NCBI RefSeq assembly: GCF_964340395.1
Contig: NC_135564.1
Span: 19,499,819-19,554,818 of the forward strand
Length of the DNA stretch: 55,000 nucleotides
Direction of reading: 5' to 3'
Origin: Glandiceps talaboti
Lineage: Eukaryota > Hemichordata > Enteropneusta > Spengelidae
The notes under the pieces were generated by a model. It was not told where the DNA came from and searched no databases. It worked only from the letters and a program-made list of their open reading frames with translations. Below are positions 50,402-55,000 of this stretch, piece by piece. Each line of letters opens with the position of its first letter. Position 1 is the stretch's first letter. Position numbers and translations under genes: made by a program.

Positions 50402-53400
50402 ATGGAGAGTAATTCTAAATACAACCGTTTGTTCTTCATTGCTGTACTTTGCCTGGCTACGTGTGCTATGGCCGATGAAGAAGACGAAGAGATTCTTGGT
50501 AGTATCCAATATGATACCTCAGGATCCTTTGCCCGATCACACTTAACACTGATTAGGGTGGGGTTTTTTTTTTTTGTTTCTCATCTCCAATGGAAAAGTC
50601 AGGTGGGGCGGGCGGGCGAAATAAAAAAAAAGGGGGGGCAAGAAAAAAAAATCTGTATTTTTTCAGTTCTATTCTCTCTCCTTCCTGTCCTGTCAGTCTC
50701 TATACAACTTCTTTTCTCTTCTCTTTATTGAATTCCTTGTTACAAGTCTCTTTCCTTCATTTTAGCAAGGTTGACAAGTCCTTAGAACAACTTTGTAAGA
50801 AGATGATTGAATACTTATCATCCTGATGGGTGTATATCTGTAGCCATGAACTATTGTATGATTTTATCAGGAGTACTAATACATTCGTCCTATTAATCAA
50901 AGTGGCATTGACATCGCTAACAATTTTTTCAAGTTATCCAATTTGAACTTCAGTGTGTAACTTTTTGAAACACTTACGTGAATTTTCATTTATATAAATC
51001 ATTACTTCTATGAAACATTTTTCTTCAGTGTGAACTTGTCAAAATGATCCACCAGATAGAACTCAGATCTCCTTTGGGATTTACTGTTTAAAAGTAATTA
51101 AAAGTAATAATGTAAACCTCGGAATCATGCATGTCATGGGTCATGAAACGCTATGGAGTCGATCATTTCCCCGATGATACAACTGATTTAAAGCTAAAAA
51201 CTGGTCAAGAAATTAGGAATGCAGTATGACTTTTACCAATTTTAAGCATAATTTTGAAAATGATGGGAATATTCTGAGCTATTATTACATTGCAGCTAAA
51301 TGTACTGCGCAACAGTATTAATTTCGAGCCCTGTCCCTCATCAAACCTCAACGGCCTTAGACACATGCTGCTCTGATGTAACAAAGGGGGTGGGGGTGGG
51401 GGGTAGACGGCAGTGTTCTGCCAAGGTTTCCAAGTGGGGACAAAGGCCCCTTGGTTGCAAAAAGTGGTGCCATTTGACAGGGAGTGGGGTCAATTATTAT
51501 TGTTTATGAAATATTCATATAAATTATCTCAGACCACTATAGAGATACTGTGGTCTGAGATATTCCATTACGTATAGACCATTACCTAACTACATTAAAA
51601 AATTCCATTCATAATAACAGTTCCCAGTAAGCTATTTTTGAAAATTGTGTACTACGCATTACACCTTATAAAAAGAAGGCAATTAAGATTATGGAATTTT
51701 AAGTCATTTCTACAGAGTATATTATATATTGTTTAGAAAGATTGGACAGCCAGGTAGTCACAATTTTTAATCTGAATATCAATGAATAGCAGTGCTCAAA
51801 TTCATAATTCCCTTTTTTCAGACAAGGACAAAGAACAACTTCAAAATAAGTCACAGTGAACATATGATTGAATAAATACTTTGAGAAATCCTAAACTTGT
51901 AACCACTTGTTTCATTTTTAAAATTGTTAGTACACTGCTGTGTTTATCATTCCCTCTTCAAAGTCATGACATTTTGAAGAAAAAAAATCCCTGACTTTAA
52001 GAAGTACCAAATGTGAACGAAAAACTTACAAATAATAATCAAACAGACTTTAAAATAATTTATTTTTTATTAATTAACCGTTACTGGCTGTGTATCATGA
52101 TTTGGTCCTGCTATATCAAATGACAACATAGTTACAAAATTACATACCGTAAACTTGATACGGAAAGCTGACATTAGGTGTCCTTGAAACTCAGAACTTG
52201 AATCTTTAACTAAAACTATCAACAACGTCAAAGTTGGGATGCTCTGTAAATACCACATTATTTTTTTCTGATTTGCACAACAAGTTCGTTCTTCATGTCT
52301 GACCGGCGCACATGCATCGGCCGTCTATAGTGGCCATGCCAGTGATTACGCATTGATTCAGTGCCCAACATTCACATGTGTCACTGTCAACATCATGCAA
52401 CAAGATCCCCTAACACAGCTTTTTCTGAATCAAAATACACATGTACTCATTTAATTTAACCCATCAACAAATGGAAATCACAACCTGTCCCATAAATTTG
52501 GTTTACTCAGGCTTCTGAGCAGTGGCAGATAGATGTTCCGCGTTCCAGTAGCGAGTTCAGTGTTTCGCATGCACACGTCAGTGAGTAGGTCAGAGGTCAC
52601 GACAGTGACGATAGACAAAACATGTGACGAGAGACGCGAGACGTCCATTTCGACGTCTCATCTACTCCCTCTAATGTTTCAATTTGTAGATAAAGTTTAT
52701 CAAAGTTGATCTTTTTGTGGCATTTTTTTATGTTAACAATAGAACTGCGCGTTGTCACTGTATCTTATATGATGTCAACAAAACTTTCCCTTACGCAGTC
52801 AGTATACTTCTTGTGGGATTGACGTCGAGTCAGAGCATGGCCTGGTCCTGCCGTGGACTTAGATAATTTTGATGTCTGCCGTAAAATGAATGCGTCAAAG
52901 CGACGCAAGGTGGGAAAATTATTGCGTCATTTGTAATTTTAGGGGGCCAATGTCGCAAGGTCGTGGCCTCGGCAGAACTGGTCTAAGACGCCATGAGGAA
53001 CCTTACAATTTTGCTGTGCTCAGGGGTCGGTCGGAAATAAAAAAACTTTTTTTTTTCTGATGTCGGAGCTGCAAATCAGGGTCGGTCGGGAGATGAGAAA
53101 CAGAAAAATAAAAAGGGCCGCCCTTAGGCACAATTGCTATTATTTCACAGTGCAGTAAAAACAGGCTTGTAATGAAAACATTAACCATGGACTTGATGAT
53201 TTCAATGGCTGCAATTGTTTATTTTGTAACTGAAAATCAACATTTCAACTTGACTACTTCTATATCCCACTGTGCATGACATCTATGTAATTGTTTGTTT
53301 TGAATTAGAAGTTGTCTGAGGGTTTGTATTTAATGTCATGTTACAGGAGTGAAACACCAAGCCAACATCATTTCAGCTGTAATACAGCAATGTGTTTTCT

Positions 53401-53511
53401 TTCCCTTTGTATTTGTACCCATGTTTGTATATCTGTCATTGTCTCTGTGTGTCTATCTCTGTTTGTCTCCCTCCCTCCCTGTCTGTCTGTCTCCCTCCCT
53501 CCCTCCCTCCC

Positions 53512-53567
<56 letters not shown>

Positions 53568-54527
53568 ATCGATAAAATTCAAAACATACGAATGAGTACA
53601 TATTTGATTCCTACAGATATTCCTGAAGAATCTGACATGGTTGCGGACAACATGTTTATAGAATTGCCGAGTATGGTGAAGTGTGCAACAGGGAGTTATC
53701 TCCGTTATGCGGCATATGGATGTTACTGTGGTTGGGGAGGACGTGGAAAACCCTTGGATGATACTGACAAGTGAGTAACAACTTACTACTATAAAACAAA
53801 TACATGATATTTATTTGACGAAAGGGAACATATATTCTTAAAACGGATGAAGAAAATTCATTTAAAAAATCAACAACCCGTGTAGGGTAAATCCAGTGAA
53901 CACCACTCTGTCTCCATGGTCACGTTCTAGTCACGTGACACCAATTTGAAACATATACGCCTCAAAACAAATCAAGTGACGTTAACGAATTATTTTCCAT
54001 ATTTGGGGAGATCAGTCAACATGAAAAAACAAGTATGTCAATGATGTGAGATAACATTATACCAACACATATATCGTCGTAAAACAAGTAGCGTCTTTAC
54101 GGCACCGTCCAAGAATCAACACACTACATCAAATCCTTTCTACATATAGGTGCTGCCAAGTTCATGACCAATGCTATGACAGATTGCTGAAAACCAGGAC
54201 ATGCGGTATTTTCTCTTTGAGATTCAGAAGTTATGACTTTGACAAGGAAAACTGTGGCAACAGCAAAGTTTCATTTACATGCAGTAAGTTTTATTTATCG
54301 TACTGTTTGTCTTCACTGTATTATGTTGCTATCAAATTACAGTATTAAAGGACCATGCAATGACGCGAGGTGATCAGTGATGGTTTAAATGCTGAGCCAG
54401 CGTGGCTTTGCGTTGTCTGTCTGTCTGTCTGTCTGCAATATTTGCATATCTGTCTGCCTGTCTCTATTAAAGTCCACTCTCATTTGCGGTCTGTCTGACT
54501 GTTTGTCAGTCTGTCTGTCTGCCCCCT

Positions 54528-54606
<79 letters not shown>

Positions 54607-54958
54607 TTTGTTTCATCGATATACTAACTAGAGGAATACTTCTGTCATTTTTTTCTCATAACAAAATCTATGAACTTTTAATAAAATGGCCACACGTGCA
54701 ACTTCCATTGTTAATATTAATAAAATGATTCATTTGTTAATTGCATATTAATTGTTTATTATATTTCAAATGTATTCAATAGTGAGATGTATGTTATATG
54801 ATTCTTTTCTCACAGAATCTGCTAGGGAGTATAACAAGTCTGATGCACGTTGCAGGGCCGGACTGTGTGAATGTGATAAGAAACTTGCCTTATGTCTCGC
54901 AAAATACAAGGACAGTTACAACAGCAAGTACACCTTATGGTCAAGACGTAAATGCTAA
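50402..54958 (+). CDS. Secreted phospholipase A2, group I-like (175 aa, 4 exons)
   Basis: Exons are 50402-50498, 53617-53770, 54150-54283 and 54816-54958. GT..AG borders and phases 1, 2 and 1 join cleanly. Residues 1-24 are a signal peptide ([16 protein letters not shown] core). A very acidic segment, [15 protein letters not shown], comes before the catalytic domain. The calcium loop is [11 protein letters not shown] (66-76), the active-site helix CCQVHDQCY has H89 and D90, and the second Asp is D149 in [12 protein letters not shown]. Fourteen cysteines follow the acidic segment, enough for seven disulfides. The enzyme hydrolyses the sn-2 ester of phospholipids outside the cell with calcium (family knowledge). 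Such enzymes serve digestion, immunity or venom; nothing here tells which. The donor GTAGTA of exon 1 is weak but fits the phase. An in-frame ATG at 50234 is rejected because it would bury the signal peptide. Confidence 0.92.
51526..51561. repeat. Perfect 12-bp inverted repeat
   Basis: ATCTCAGACCAC and GTGGTCTGAGAT are exact reverse complements, separated by 12 bases, in phospholipase intron 1. Hairpin-forming; function unknown. Confidence 0.85.
53466..53562. repeat. (CTCC)n and (TGTC)n microsatellite
   Basis: Pyrimidine-rich tandem tract ending 54 bases before the exon-2 acceptor of the phospholipase gene (53616). The 141-codon frame starting at 53349 is the repeat read into exon 2, not a longer exon. 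The acceptor CCTACAG at 53610-53616 gives the correct phase. Confidence 0.95.
54534..54604. repeat. (CT)n microsatellite
   Basis: About 33 CT units, preceded by TGTC tracts at 54410-54520, in phospholipase intron 3. Confidence 0.95.
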
Positions 54959-55000
54959 CATTTTTGTAAGTATTTAAATCATGTTTGATATTCACATCCG

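Noticed and set aside
53349-53616. Longer exon 2 for the phospholipase gene, read from the repeat
   Set aside because: The extra residues are (TGTC)n translation. The acceptor ending at 53616 fits the exon-1 phase.

Overview
The window is animal nuclear DNA. It is AT-rich, its genes are split by introns with clean GT..AG junctions, and it is full of microsatellites, tRNA-derived SINEs and small inverted-repeat elements. Nothing looks bacterial, viral or organellar. The gene set (a Lifeguard/TMBIM protein, a small RRM protein, two Rv2258c-like methyltransferases and a secreted phospholipase A2) fits a marine invertebrate, perhaps a lancelet, hemichordate or relative. That taxonomic guess is weak because it rests only on gene families and repeat style.

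Layout: 1-3290 is gene-free apart from a hAT-like element. A four-exon minus-strand gene at 3291-6319 encodes a 147-aa RRM protein of Nop6-like type. A nine-coding-exon plus-strand gene at 8994-17538 encodes a 313-aa Lifeguard (LFG/TMBIM) membrane protein, and the two genes are arranged head to head. About 10.5 kb without genes follows (17539-28128), holding two SINE copies, a long-TIR element with a 12-bp target duplication, and a 43-bp minisatellite of 11 copies.

From about 26 to 46 kb lies a tandem segmental duplication carrying two intact paralogous SAM-dependent methyltransferase genes, A (28129-33570, 355 aa) and B (40310-45508, 358 aa). Each has four coding exons with identical intron positions and phases. 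The two units work as a natural comparison: an insertion in one can be judged against the empty site in the other. Each gene has a different insertion of about 1.8 kb in its 5' flank, A has an extra 161-bp element in intron 1, and the intron-2 microsatellite has become (TGTA)n in A but (TG)n in B. Between the units sit a 1.9-kb element with inverted arrays of a 20-bp motif, and a 746-bp insertion with 13-bp target duplications that carries a coiled-coil, LINE-ORF1-like reading frame.

The stretch 45.5-50.4 kb is again repeat-rich and gene-free. The window ends with a four-exon secreted phospholipase A2 gene (50402-54958, 175 aa). All five genes were assembled by eye from splice sites, with phases checked across every junction. 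Apart from the A/B pair there is no sign that the genes share a pathway. I found no CRISPR array, no rRNA and no convincing free-standing tRNA gene. The most unusual material is the structured repeat elements and the contrast between the two methyltransferase units.
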